This document shows, piece after piece, positions 33,932 to 42,888 of a stretch of DNA of 64,000 nt. Origin of the DNA: CAJPPJ01 sp963545265 (GTDB lineage Bacteria > Bacillota_I > Bacilli_A > RF39 > UBA660); NCBI GenBank assembly GCA_963545265.1, contig CAUUHY010000001.1, positions 1-64,000 of the forward strand, read 5' to 3'. Within the stretch, counting starts at the first letter, position 1. Each line of letters begins with the position of its first letter. Both the position numbers and the translations under genes were made by a program. Below the pieces are notes generated by a model that was not told the origin of the DNA, did not search any database, and saw only the letters and a program-made list of their open reading frames with translations.

Positions 33932-36289
33932 ATGGATAAGGTTAAAGATAGTTTTATTTTAGATCAAAGCAAAAAAACATCTAATATAGATTCGATAATT
34001 CAAGGTGAAAGATATAGATTTACAGTTTTAACTGAAAGGCTTATTAGACTTGAATATAATGCAAATTCAAAGTTTACTGATAATTTAACCGCATCTATTA
34101 GAAATAGAAATTTTGTTAAACCTGAATTTAATATAATTGATAGTTCTACGACACTTGAAATAAAAACTAAATATTTTCATATAGTTTATGAAAAAGAAGC
34201 GCCTTTAGTTGGACCAAAAAGTAATCCTTCAATGTACTTTTATGCAAAAATTAACAACACTGATGAAGTTTGGTACCCGAATAAAAGAGATACTGAAAAT
34301 ATAAAAGGAAATTATAGAAGTTTAAATGATAATCAAAATGGTGAAACTTTATTTTCAAGAAGTAAATATGCTGTTGTAGATGAAAGTCTATCACCAATTA
34401 TAACGGAAAACGGATATTTTACTTTTACAGATAATAAGACAGATATTTATTTGTTTGTTTATAATAATGATTTTTCATTAGCTTTACAAGATTATTTAGC
34501 ATTAACTGGTAAAGCAAGTTTAATACCTAAATATGCTTTTGGAAATATTTTGCTTGATAATAGGAAAGTTAATTCTGATTCAGTTATTAAAACAATAGAA
34601 GAATTTAAAAATAAAGATATTTATTTATCTAGTTATATACTTGGTGATTTTGCAACGGATAATACAGTGTTTTTATTTGATAAAGAAAGATTTGAAGCAC
34701 CTAAAGATTTAACTAGTAAAATTCATAAAATGGGAATATTTATCGGTTTAAAAGTTAATCCTTCAAAAGGTTTTAATGAAAAAGAATTAAACTATGTAGA
34801 ACTTAGAAAATATTTGTCTCCTGATCTTAATAATATAATCCCATGTGAAGGAAATGATGCTAAATTTGTAGATACATATATTAAATCTCTTATAAGACCT
34901 ATAAAAGAAAATGGTATAGATTTTATAATGAACGATTATGAAGGTGATGTTTATAATATGTGGGGACTTAATCACTATACATATTTAAATGAAGCTAGAA
35001 AAGAATCGACAAGAGCTTTTATAATTTCTAAAAATTCTACAATATCACCACATTTATATCCGATTACTTATACAGGAGATTTTATATCAAGTTTTGAAAA
35101 TTTAGAAAAAATAGTTGAAAGACAAAATGCTTACTATGCTAATTTATCTATAATGCAAGCAAACTTATTAAATGGTAGTAAAAACTATATAAATAATCCA
35201 AATTTATATATAAGATCTCTTCAATATAATGTTTTTTCTCCAGCTAATATTATTCAATTTAGTGATTTAAAATATAATATTTCTAAACCATGGGAATATG
35301 GTGGAGAATATTTAAATTTATCTAAAGAACTTTTTAATTTAAGACAAAGGTTAGTGCCATTTTTATATTCTGAATATTATAATTACACTAATAAGGGATT
35401 CTTGATGTTTCAACCTTTATATTTTTCTATGCCAGATGCTTTAAAATATAAAGATTATAAAAGAGAATATTATTTAGCTAACACATTCTTAATAGCTCCA
35501 ATTGTAAAAGATTTTGTTAAATCGACAAGATATAGTAAAGTAGATTATTTTTTACCAAAGGGTAATTGGTATAATTACTTTTCTTCAGAATTTTATGAAG
35601 GTGCAAAAAAGTATAGTAGTTATTTTAGAATAGATGAATATCCAGTGTTTGTAAGACCTGGATCTGTCATAGTTAAAAATAATGATTTATATCCATATAG
35701 TTACACTAATCCTAAAAATTTACTTATTGAATTTTTCCCAGGAGCAGGTAAAAGTTATGTTCTTTATGAAGATGATGGAATAAGTCAAAAATATTTAGAA
35801 GGTAACTATATGAAAACTCAAATATCATATAGAAATGAATTAAAAGAATATACTATAGATATAAAACCAATCGATGGAAAAAGTGGAATTATTCCAGAAT
35901 TTAGAAATTATACTTTAGTATTTAAAAATATTAAAAATCCATCTTTAGTAATTGTAAAAACAATGGAAAATACTTTGCCATTTAATATAAAAAGAGTTGG
36001 TAAAGATATAATAATCGATATTAAAAATATAAATACATTAGAATTAGTAACTATAAAATTAAAAAGCGATGAAGTTTTAGAAAATTTATATATTCATGAA
36101 GATAATATATCTATAGATAATTTTATTAATGATTTAGAAGTACCTAATGAATTAAAAGATAAGGTAAAAGAAATATTGTTATCAAACGATAACTTTACTG
36201 GATTATTTAAAAAATTAGAACTTAAAAAATTAGGTTTAACTAACCTTATGATAGATAAAATATTAGAACTTAAAAATGATTTGAAATAA
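33932..36289 (+). CDS. Glycoside hydrolase family 31 (alpha-glucosidase-like)
   Basis: 785 residues, no signal peptide, so probably cytoplasmic. N-terminal beta domain, catalytic barrel from about 200 (YAFGNILLDNRKVNS...IYLSSYILGDF...HKMGIFIGLKVNP), nucleophile region DFIMNDYEG with D335 (family pattern GFWNDMNEP) and acid/base region RAFIISKN...ITYTGDF with D383 (family SR...WTGDN), then C-terminal beta domains (FPGAGKSYVLYEDDG). Both catalytic Asp are present although the surrounding motifs are divergent. The last 60 residues are an extra helical tail. Sugar substrate unknown. Confidence 0.83.
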   Translation: MDKVKDSFILDQSKKTSNIDSIIQGERYRFTVLTERLIRLEYNANSKFTDNLTASIRNRNFVKPEFNIIDSSTTLEIKTKYFHIVYEKEAPLVGPKSNPSMYFYAKINNTDEVWYPNKRDTENIKGNYRSLNDNQNGETLFSRSKYAVVDESLSPIITENGYFTFTDNKTDIYLFVYNNDFSLALQDYLALTGKASLIPKYAFGNILLDNRKVNSDSVIKTIEEFKNKDIYLSSYILGDFATDNTVFLFDKERFEAPKDLTSKIHKMGIFIGLKVNPSKGFNEKELNYVELRKYLSPDLNNIIPCEGNDAKFVDTYIKSLIRPIKENGIDFIMNDYEGDVYNMWGLNHYTYLNEARKESTRAFIISKNSTISPHLYPITYTGDFISSFENLEKIVERQNAYYANLSIMQANLLNGSKNYINNPNLYIRSLQYNVFSPANIIQFSDLKYNISKPWEYGGEYLNLSKELFNLRQRLVPFLYSEYYNYTNKGFLMFQPLYFSMPDALKYKDYKREYYLANTFLIAPIVKDFVKSTRYSKVDYFLPKGNWYNYFSSEFYEGAKKYSSYFRIDEYPVFVRPGSVIVKNNDLYPYSYTNPKNLLIEFFPGAGKSYVLYEDDGISQKYLEGNYMKTQISYRNELKEYTIDIKPIDGKSGIIPEFRNYTLVFKNIKNPSLVIVKTMENTLPFNIKRVGKDIIIDIKNINTLELVTIKLKSDEVLENLYIHEDNISIDNFINDLEVPNELKDKVKEILLSNDNFTGLFKKLELKKLGLTNLMIDKILELKNDLK

Positions 36290-36318
36290 TTGATATAAAA
36301 GTTTAAATGTTTTATAAT
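36290..36318 (+). promoter_or_regulatory. Promoter of the leuS T-box transcript
   Basis: TTGATA at 36290-36295, 17-base spacer, TATAAT at 36313-36318. Confidence 0.78.
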
Positions 36319-36321
36319 AAA

Positions 36322-36520
36322 ATTAATTCATTTAAGAAGTAGTAATAATACTTTATTTTTAAGAAAGTTAGTGGTTGATGTGAACTAATAAATAAGTATT
36401 ATGAACTTGTCTTAATAAAAACTTGAAGATAGGGTAATTGCTATATAAATTAAATAAGAACAAAGTAAGGTGGTACCGCGGCATTTCGCCCTTATAGGTA
36501 ACATCTTTTTTTTATGAGGT
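36322..36520 (+). ncRNA. T-box leader, leucine specific
   Basis: The T-box sequence AAGGTGGTACCGCGG (36467-36481) is nearly canonical; its antiterminator arms are TAAGG (36466-36470) and CCTTA (36489-36494 region). Upstream, GAACTAA places CTA (36385-36387) in the specifier position, a Leu codon, matching leuS. A run of eight T (36506-36513) marks the terminator side. CCTTAT can also pair with ATGAGG (36514-36519), the ribosome site of the first gene. Uncharged tRNA-Leu would favour expression of the small membrane protein and leuS. Confidence 0.9.
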
Positions 36521-36524
36521 AAAT

Positions 36525-36899
36525 ATGACGGTGACATTGATATTATCAATATTATTTATATTAACAGCTTATTTTATATTTTATGTATTATATATTAGTA
36601 AGTTTGATGTAAAAGGAAGGGCTCTTGATGAAAAGACTAGAGAACCTAACGATATAGAAGTTTATATAAAAATACTAAATATAGATAGAAAAAGAGTTAA
36701 TTATAGACATCTTCTGCATGTTATTTATTTAACTTTATCTATAGATTTAGGGTTAACATATTTTATATTTTATGAAGTAGCTATAAAAAATATAGTATTA
36801 AAATTTTTATTTGGTTTTATTGTTATTTTGTTAATTTTATGGATTTCCATATTGATATTAAGATTATATTTTGAAAGAAGAGGAGAAAGAAATGATTAA
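36525..36899 (+). CDS. Small membrane protein between T-box and leuS, 124 aa
   Basis: Three membrane helices (about 3-24, 65-82, 90-112), with a charged loop KFDVKGRALDEKTREPNDIEVYIKILNIDRKRVNYRH between the first two. No family recognised. It is the first gene under the leucine T-box and its stop overlaps the leuS ATG by eight bases, so it is made under leucine starvation together with leuS. A role in leucine or amino-acid uptake would be speculation. Confidence 0.65.
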   Translation: MTVTLILSILFILTAYFIFYVLYISKFDVKGRALDEKTREPNDIEVYIKILNIDRKRVNYRHLLHVIYLTLSIDLGLTYFIFYEVAIKNIVLKFLFGFIVILLILWISILILRLYFERRGERND

Positions 36900-39288
36900 T
36901 AAAGAATACGATTTTGGAAAAAATCAAGATAAATGGAATAAATATTGGGAAGAAAATGAAACTTTTAAAACAGATGTATGGGATTTTTCTAAACCAAAAT
37001 ATTATTGTTTAGATATGTTTCCATATCCATCTGGATCTGCACTTCATGTAGGTCATCCACTAGGTTATATTGCAACTGATATAATGGCTAGATATAAAAG
37101 AATGAAAGGATTTAATGTTTTACATCCGATGGGATGGGATTCTTTTGGTCTTCCTAGTGAACAATATGCAATTGATACTGGTAATAATCCAGCTGACTTT
37201 AATAAGAAAAATATTGAAATATTTAAAAATCAATTAAAAAATATAGGTTTATCTTTTGATTGGAGTAAGGAAATATCTACTAGTGATCCTAAATATTATA
37301 AATGGACACAATGGATATTTAAAAGATTATTTGAAGCTAATTTAGCTAAGAAAACTGATATGTTAGTTAATTGGAGTGAGGACTTAGGTACTGTATTATC
37401 AAATGATGAAATAGTAGATGGAAAAACTGAAAGAGGTGGTTATCCAGTTACTAGAAAAAATATGCCTCAATGGGTTATAGAAATTCCTAAATATGCAGAA
37501 AAATTATTAGAAGGATTAGATAGAGTTGATTTTCCTGAATCTACTAAAGAAATTCAAAGAAATTGGATAGGTAAATCAGTTGGTGCAGAAGTTGAATTTA
37601 AAGTAGATAATACTAATCTTTCATTTACTGTATTTACTACTAGATGTGATACTCTTTTTGGTGTTACATATTGTGTTTTATCTCCAGATCATAGTTTAGT
37701 AGATTCTATAACAACTAAAGAACAAGAAGAGGAAGTAAAAAAATATAAAGAAGAAACAGCTAAGAAGAGCGATTTAGAAAGAACAGATCTTAATCACGAT
37801 AAGACAGGTGTATTTACTGGTAGTTATGCAATTAATCCAGTTAATGGTAAAAAAATACCTATTTATATAGCAGATTATGTTTTATCAACATATGCAACTG
37901 GTGCAATAATGGCAGTTCCAGCACATGATAAAAGAGATTATGAATTTGCTAAAAAATTTAATTTAGATATTATTAAAGTATTAGATGTAGATGAACAAGA
38001 TATGGAAAAAGATGGAATACATATTTCATCAGGTTTCTTAGATGGACTTAATAAAAAAGATGCAATTGATAAAATGTTAGAATATCTTGAAAAAAATAAT
38101 TTAGGTAAAAAGAAAGTTAATTATAAGATGAGAGATTGGATATTCTCTCGTCAAAGATACTGGGGAGAACCAATTCCTATAGTTGAATTTGAAGATGGAA
38201 GACAAATGGCACTTCCAGATAAAGATTTACCACTAGAACTTCCTGTTTTAGAAGATTATAAACCATTTAGAGATGGAAGATCAGCACTTGCAAGAGCAAC
38301 AGATTTTATAAATGTAGAAATAGATGGTCAAAAAGCAAAAAGAGAACTTTCTACAATGCCTGGAAGTGCTGGATCAAGTTGGTATTTTTTAAGATATATA
38401 GACCCACATAATGAAGAAAAATTAGCAGAAAAAGAACTACTTGATCACTGGATGCCAGTAGATTTATATGTAGGTGGACCAGAACATGCGGTAGGACACT
38501 TACTATATTCTAGAATGTGGACAAAATTTTTACACGAACAAGGTATCTTAAATGTAGATGAACCATATAAAAAATTATTTCATCAAGGTATGATGCTTGG
38601 AGCTAATGGAATAAAAATGGGAAAAAGATATAAAGAATTTGTAGTAGATCCTAACGACATAGTTAACGAGTATGGAGCAGATGCTTTAAGACTTTATCAA
38701 ATGTTTATGGGACCTTTAGAAGCATCAAAACCATGGAGTGATTCTGGAATAAATGGAGCTAAGAAATTTTTAGATAAAGTTGTAAGACTTCTTACTAGCG
38801 AAAAAATACAAGATAAAGAAAATAAAACTTTAGATAAAGTGTATAATTATACAATAAAAAAATGCGAAGAAGATTATGAAAAATTATCATTTAATACAGC
38901 AGTAGCACAAATGATGATATTTGTTAATGAAGCAAGTAAAGAAGAAATAGTTCCACTTGAATATATAAGAGGATTTTTAAAACTATTAAATCCAATATGT
39001 CCTTATTTAACAGAAGAATTTTATCAACGTTTATTTGGAAGTAATACAATAGCTTATGAAAATTTTCCAACATATGATGAAACTAAGTTAGAAGATGATA
39101 AAAAAACTATAGCAGTGCAAGTAAATGGAAAATTAAGATCAACAGTAGAAATTACAAGTGAAGAAACAGAAGAAGATATTTTAAAAAAAGTACTAGAAGA
39201 TACAAAAATAAAAACTTATACAGATGATAAAACCATTGTTAAAAAGATATATATTAAAGATAAAATAGTTAATATAGTTGTAAAATAA
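36892..39288 (+). CDS. leuS: Leucine--tRNA ligase
   Basis: 798 residues from ATG 36892 (GAGGAG ahead); upstream in-frame starts lie in the previous gene. HIGH element HVGH in PYPSGSALHVGHPLGYIATD, editing (CP1) domain at about 220-410 (TTRCDTLFGVTYCVLSPDH, YATGAIMAVPAHDKRD), and KMSKS element replaced by KMGKR in LGANGIKMGKRYKEFVVDP. The last part holds the tRNA-binding domains. Controlled by the T-box upstream. Confidence 0.97.
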   Translation: MINKEYDFGKNQDKWNKYWEENETFKTDVWDFSKPKYYCLDMFPYPSGSALHVGHPLGYIATDIMARYKRMKGFNVLHPMGWDSFGLPSEQYAIDTGNNPADFNKKNIEIFKNQLKNIGLSFDWSKEISTSDPKYYKWTQWIFKRLFEANLAKKTDMLVNWSEDLGTVLSNDEIVDGKTERGGYPVTRKNMPQWVIEIPKYAEKLLEGLDRVDFPESTKEIQRNWIGKSVGAEVEFKVDNTNLSFTVFTTRCDTLFGVTYCVLSPDHSLVDSITTKEQEEEVKKYKEETAKKSDLERTDLNHDKTGVFTGSYAINPVNGKKIPIYIADYVLSTYATGAIMAVPAHDKRDYEFAKKFNLDIIKVLDVDEQDMEKDGIHISSGFLDGLNKKDAIDKMLEYLEKNNLGKKKVNYKMRDWIFSRQRYWGEPIPIVEFEDGRQMALPDKDLPLELPVLEDYKPFRDGRSALARATDFINVEIDGQKAKRELSTMPGSAGSSWYFLRYIDPHNEEKLAEKELLDHWMPVDLYVGGPEHAVGHLLYSRMWTKFLHEQGILNVDEPYKKLFHQGMMLGANGIKMGKRYKEFVVDPNDIVNEYGADALRLYQMFMGPLEASKPWSDSGINGAKKFLDKVVRLLTSEKIQDKENKTLDKVYNYTIKKCEEDYEKLSFNTAVAQMMIFVNEASKEEIVPLEYIRGFLKLLNPICPYLTEEFYQRLFGSNTIAYENFPTYDETKLEDDKKTIAVQVNGKLRSTVEITSEETEEDILKKVLEDTKIKTYTDDKTIVKKIYIKDKIVNIVVK

Positions 39289-39325
39289 TAATAAAATTAT
39301 TATTATATTAGTAGAGGTATGTATA

Positions 39326-40018
39326 ATGGAAGAAGAAAAGAAAAAGAAAACAACAAATAATAAGAAACAAGATGTGAAGAAAAATGCTAAATCAACTTCT
39401 AAAAAAGTTGATTCAAAAAAGAAAGTTTCTAAAAAATCAAATATTAGAAATAATAATGTAAAAACTGAAAAGAAAATTACAGAAGTTAAAAAAGAAGTTA
39501 AACCTAAGGTTGAAGAAAAAGTTGAAGTTAAAAAAGATTCAATAAAAGAAAAAGCTTTAGAAGATACAACAATTTTAGCTGTAGCAAAACCAGTTAAAAA
39601 TAAAGAAATATCAGCAAGTAATGAATCAACTAGATCTAAAATTTTAATTGCTTCACTTTCTATATTAGTATTTATTATGATAATTTTACTTATTTATAAG
39701 TTTAATGATAGGTTAAAAGAAGATCCTAGATATAAAGATAGTATTAGTGAATATTGTGAACAATTAGCTAAAAAAGAAGAAAAACAACAAAGAGAAAATG
39801 TTGCTAAAGAAGTAAGTTCTAATGATTTGGATAAAATTAAATTTAAAAAAGTAACATGTGAATACAATGAACCAAGTAAATTATCAAAAGAAGAATTAAA
39901 AAATAATGATGCAGGTTATAGTTATGTTATATCTATAAAGAAAGATGCTAAAGTAGCATATACTAAAGAAGTATTAGTAATAAAGTCAAATGATAAGTGG
40001 ACAGTAGAAGAAAAATAA
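39326..40018 (+). CDS. Lys-rich membrane-anchored protein with NTF2-like domain (paralogue 3 of 3)
   Basis: 230 residues. A cytoplasmic, very Lys-rich N-terminus of about 100 residues (repeated KK, KVE, KKEV), probably disordered and able to bind nucleic acid or acidic partners by charge; one membrane helix at about 105-124; then an outer domain of about 100 residues ending GYSYVISI...TKEVLVIKSNDKWTVEEK, the same pattern as the proteins at 3543 and 7021, including KLSKEELKNND. Follows leuS by 37 bases and is closed by a strong terminator. Confidence 0.65.
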   Translation: MEEEKKKKTTNNKKQDVKKNAKSTSKKVDSKKKVSKKSNIRNNNVKTEKKITEVKKEVKPKVEEKVEVKKDSIKEKALEDTTILAVAKPVKNKEISASNESTRSKILIASLSILVFIMIILLIYKFNDRLKEDPRYKDSISEYCEQLAKKEEKQQRENVAKEVSSNDLDKIKFKKVTCEYNEPSKLSKEELKNNDAGYSYVISIKKDAKVAYTKEVLVIKSNDKWTVEEK

Positions 40019-40040
40019 TCACAAAAGTGATTATTTTTTT
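40012..40040 (+). terminator. Rho-independent terminator of the leuS operon
   Basis: Stem AATAATCAC / GTGATTATT with loop AAAA, followed by T-run; overlaps the stop codon. Confidence 0.85.
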
Positions 40041-40042
40041 AT

Positions 40043-40070
40043 TTGACAAATACTCTCAAAAGTTTATAAT
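40043..40070 (+). promoter_or_regulatory. Strong sigma-A promoter of the sulfur/PLP operon
   Basis: TTGACA at 40043-40048 and TATAAT at 40065-40070 with a 16-base spacer; transcription should start near 40077. Confidence 0.82.
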
Positions 40071-40081
40071 ATAAACGTATT

Positions 40082-40100
40082 AATGCAAATAATTAGCATT
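40082..40100. promoter_or_regulatory. 19-bp palindrome, candidate Fur-family operator
   Basis: AATGCAAATAATTAGCATT: nine-base arms around a central A with a single mismatched pair, the size and symmetry of Fur/Zur/PerR boxes. It lies between the -10 and the ribosome site of an operon whose last gene is a Fur-family regulator, so autoregulation is likely (inference). Confidence 0.55.
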
Positions 40101-40111
40101 TAGGAGGAGCT

Positions 40112-40540
40112 ATGAAAAAATTTTTAAACGCAAAAGAAATAACTTTAAAATCTTATAAAGATACTAATGATGAAAAAGGAACAGATTTACCAATCGCTGA
40201 AGGAGAAGAAGAACTAAATTTTCATTTAGATATGAGAGGTAATCATGTTATTGATCTTGAATTAACTTTTGATGAAGAAGAAAAAAGAGAAGAAACATTA
40301 GAATTTGAAATGAATGATGATATGTTTTTACTTTATATAGAATCATATAAATATGATAAAGACTCAGATCAATTAATTAGATATAAATCATATCAAGTAG
40401 TTGGTGATGATGAAGTTACTATAGATATAGATGAAAATACAAGAACTATTAATTTAACATCAATAGGATATATAAATAAAGATAAAGTAGGGAACATAAA
40501 AATAAAAAGACAAAAAGAAAAAGTAAAAAGGAAAAATTAA
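40112..40540 (+). CDS. Small acidic hypothetical protein, 142 aa
   Basis: First gene of the sulfur/PLP operon, with AGGAGG ahead of the ATG. It is strongly acidic in the middle and mainly beta-stranded (EELNFHLDMRGNHVIDLELTFDEEEKREETLEFEMNDDMFLLYIESYKYDKD), with a basic end (KIKRQKEKVKRKN). No family recognised, no Cys, no membrane segment. Three bases separate it from the ATPase gene. It may be a partner or scaffold of the enzymes that follow; no function is proposed. Confidence 0.62.
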   Translation: MKKFLNAKEITLKSYKDTNDEKGTDLPIAEGEEELNFHLDMRGNHVIDLELTFDEEEKREETLEFEMNDDMFLLYIESYKYDKDSDQLIRYKSYQVVGDDEVTIDIDENTRTINLTSIGYINKDKVGNIKIKRQKEKVKRKN

Positions 40541-40543
40541 TAT

Positions 40544-41467
40544 ATGAGAGTGTCATTTTTTGGAAAAGGTGGAAGTGGAAAAACAACGATATCTTCATCT
40601 TTTATTAGTTATTTATTAAAGAAGAAAGAAAATGTTTTAGCAATAGATGCTGATATGAATGTTCATTTGGGAAAAGTTTTTGATATGCCAATAAATATAA
40701 TAAGTAAAGAAAACGATGAAATAGCAAAAACTTTAGAACCAAATAGAAATATTCCTATAATAGGGACAACACCACCTGTTAAAAATTCTAGGTTTATAAA
40801 AGTATCTAAAGAAGATCGTTTTTTAAAAAAATATGCAACAATTAAAAATAATTTAATGTTATTAACAGTTGGTACTTATAATTTAGAAAGCGTAGGATCA
40901 GATTGTTATCATAGTAAACTTAATACACTAGAACTTATATATCATCGTTTACTTGATACAAATAAAGATTATGTTGTTACTGATTCAACAGCAGGAATAG
41001 ATAGTTTAGGTACATCTTTATTCTTTGTATCGGATATTAACGTTTTTGTTGTAGAACCAACTATGAAAGGTATATCTGTATATAAAGATTTTAATGATAT
41101 AGCTAGTAAATTAGGTATTAAGACTTATGTAATAGGAAATAAAATTACAGATAAAGAAGATGAAGAATTTTTAATTAAAAAAATAGGTAAAGAAAACATT
41201 TTAGGTTTCATTAAAAATTCAAAAAATTTAAGAAAATATGAACAAGGTGAAAAAGAATACTTTGATGAATTTGTAAATGAAAATAAAGATGTTTATGAAA
41301 ATTTAATATCTGTTATGAAAAATACACCAAGAGATTGGAAAATTTATTATGAGAGATTAAAGAATGTTTATGTAGCAGCTTGTTTAGATTGGTATTCAGA
41401 GTATTATAAAGAAGATTTAACTAAATATATAGATCAAGATTTTTCTTATGAAGAAGTAGAGGTATAA
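40544..41467 (+). CDS. CooC/MinD-like P-loop ATPase
   Basis: 307 residues, SIMIBI-class ATPase. The deviant Walker A GKGGSGKTT is at 7-15, followed by AIDADMNVHLG (switch region, about 35-45) and DSTAGIDSLGTSLFFVSDINVFVVEPT (about 147-173). This arrangement matches CooC-type proteins that load metals into enzymes and related MinD/ParA ATPases. The C-terminal 90 residues, with several Tyr/Trp, are not typical. It starts three bases after the previous gene and its stop abuts the PLP enzyme gene. Client unknown. Confidence 0.75.
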   Translation: MRVSFFGKGGSGKTTISSSFISYLLKKKENVLAIDADMNVHLGKVFDMPINIISKENDEIAKTLEPNRNIPIIGTTPPVKNSRFIKVSKEDRFLKKYATIKNNLMLLTVGTYNLESVGSDCYHSKLNTLELIYHRLLDTNKDYVVTDSTAGIDSLGTSLFFVSDINVFVVEPTMKGISVYKDFNDIASKLGIKTYVIGNKITDKEDEEFLIKKIGKENILGFIKNSKNLRKYEQGEKEYFDEFVNENKDVYENLISVMKNTPRDWKIYYERLKNVYVAACLDWYSEYYKEDLTKYIDQDFSYEEVEV

Positions 41468-42886
41468 ATGATAAGCTTTACAGCAAAAAAAGATGATAAA
41501 ACAAAAAGATTTATAGAACAAATAAAAAATTTAAAAACTATGATAAATAGTTTTTCTTCACCATGTAATATAATTTTCCCTGATAGTTTAGATAACAATG
41601 TTAAAACTATAGAAAATGTATTAAAAAAGCACAATTTACTATATAAAATCTTTTATGCACATAAATGTAACAAATCTATGTCTATAGTAAAAGAAGCTGC
41701 TTTATTAAATCTTAACTGTGATGTAGCAAATGTTTATGAATTAAGAAGAGCTTTAATATCAGGGTTTTCTGGAGATAGAATAGAAGCAACTGGTCCAAAA
41801 AATAAAGAATTTTTAATTTTAGCAATAGAACAAAATGTTACGATAAATGTTGATAACTTAGATGAATTAAAAGCTATTTTAGATTTAAATAAAAAGATAA
41901 ATAAGAAAAAAGTAAATATATTATTAAGAATATCTTCATTTTTTAAAAATTATGCAATTGAAAAATTAACTAGATTTGGAATGGGATATGAAGATATATT
42001 AGAAGCTTTGAGTATAATTAAAAAAAATTCATCGTTAAATTTATTAGGTTTTTCTTTTCATGTAGATACAGTAAAAAATAGTGAAAAAGTAATAGCTTTT
42101 ACAAATGCTTTAAAATTAACAACTAAAGCTTTAGAAATGGGACTTAGTCCTAAAGTAATAGATATAGGTGGAGGATTTAAAGTAAATTATATTGAAAGTG
42201 AAGATGAATGGAATAGTTCTATAACGGAGTTAAAAGAATCGTTTTTAACTTTTGATTCATTAACATGGAATAATGAAACTTTTGGTATGAGTATAAAAAA
42301 TAACACTTTAACAGGTACTTTAAATGTTTATAATTTTTATAGTAAAGAAACATTAGCTGAAGATTTGGACTTATTTTTGACTACTAAAATAGAAGAGTAT
42401 CAAAATCAAACAGTAGCAGATATTTTACTTGAAAATATGATTACTTTATATATAGAACCAGGTAAATCTTTACTTGATAATTTAGGTATATCTGTAGCTA
42501 AAGTTAACTTTGTAAAAACTATTAAAAATGATACTGTTATCGGATTAGATATGAGAAGAAACGATTTAGTGATGGTTGATAGCGAAGTATTTTTAGATCC
42601 TTTAGTTGTAAGTGAAGAAAAAGAATTAGATGAAAAAAAGGGAGTATATTTTGTAGGTAACCTTTGTTTAGAAGGTGACTTAATTTATAAAAGAAAAATA
42701 TTTATAAAACAGATACCTAAAGAAGGAGATTTAGTTATTTTCTTTAATACAGCGGGATACTTTATGGACTTTAACTATTTAGATCAAGATTTTTCTGTTA
42801 CTAATAAAGTAGCAGCTATAGAAAAAGATAATACTTTTGTTTTTTATAAAGATGAATTATATAATCCAATAATTAGTAAGGAGTAA
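41468..42886 (+). CDS. Y4yA-type PLP-dependent enzyme (alanine racemase / DAP decarboxylase fold)
   Basis: 472 residues. PLP lysine in FYAHKCNKS (K66), His stacking on the ring in FSFHVDT (H198), glycine-rich phosphate loop IDIGGGFKV (234-236), EPGK (330-333) and a Cys-xxx-Asp near the end (NLCLEGD, C400 and D404), all in the order of ornithine/diaminopimelate decarboxylases. The long insertion between the gly-rich loop and EPGK is like the Y4yA subgroup. Substrate not known. It directly precedes the CysK-like gene, a pairing also reported for rhizobial y4xP/y4yA and reminiscent of SbnA/SbnH in staphyloferrin B synthesis. Confidence 0.75.
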   Translation: MISFTAKKDDKTKRFIEQIKNLKTMINSFSSPCNIIFPDSLDNNVKTIENVLKKHNLLYKIFYAHKCNKSMSIVKEAALLNLNCDVANVYELRRALISGFSGDRIEATGPKNKEFLILAIEQNVTINVDNLDELKAILDLNKKINKKKVNILLRISSFFKNYAIEKLTRFGMGYEDILEALSIIKKNSSLNLLGFSFHVDTVKNSEKVIAFTNALKLTTKALEMGLSPKVIDIGGGFKVNYIESEDEWNSSITELKESFLTFDSLTWNNETFGMSIKNNTLTGTLNVYNFYSKETLAEDLDLFLTTKIEEYQNQTVADILLENMITLYIEPGKSLLDNLGISVAKVNFVKTIKNDTVIGLDMRRNDLVMVDSEVFLDPLVVSEEKELDEKKGVYFVGNLCLEGDLIYKRKIFIKQIPKEGDLVIFFNTAGYFMDFNYLDQDFSVTNKVAAIEKDNTFVFYKDELYNPIISKE

Positions 42887-42888
42887 AA

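Noticed and set aside
36871..36891. Upstream start for leuS
   Set aside because: It lies within the preceding gene and before the GAGGAG site; ATG 36892 is better.
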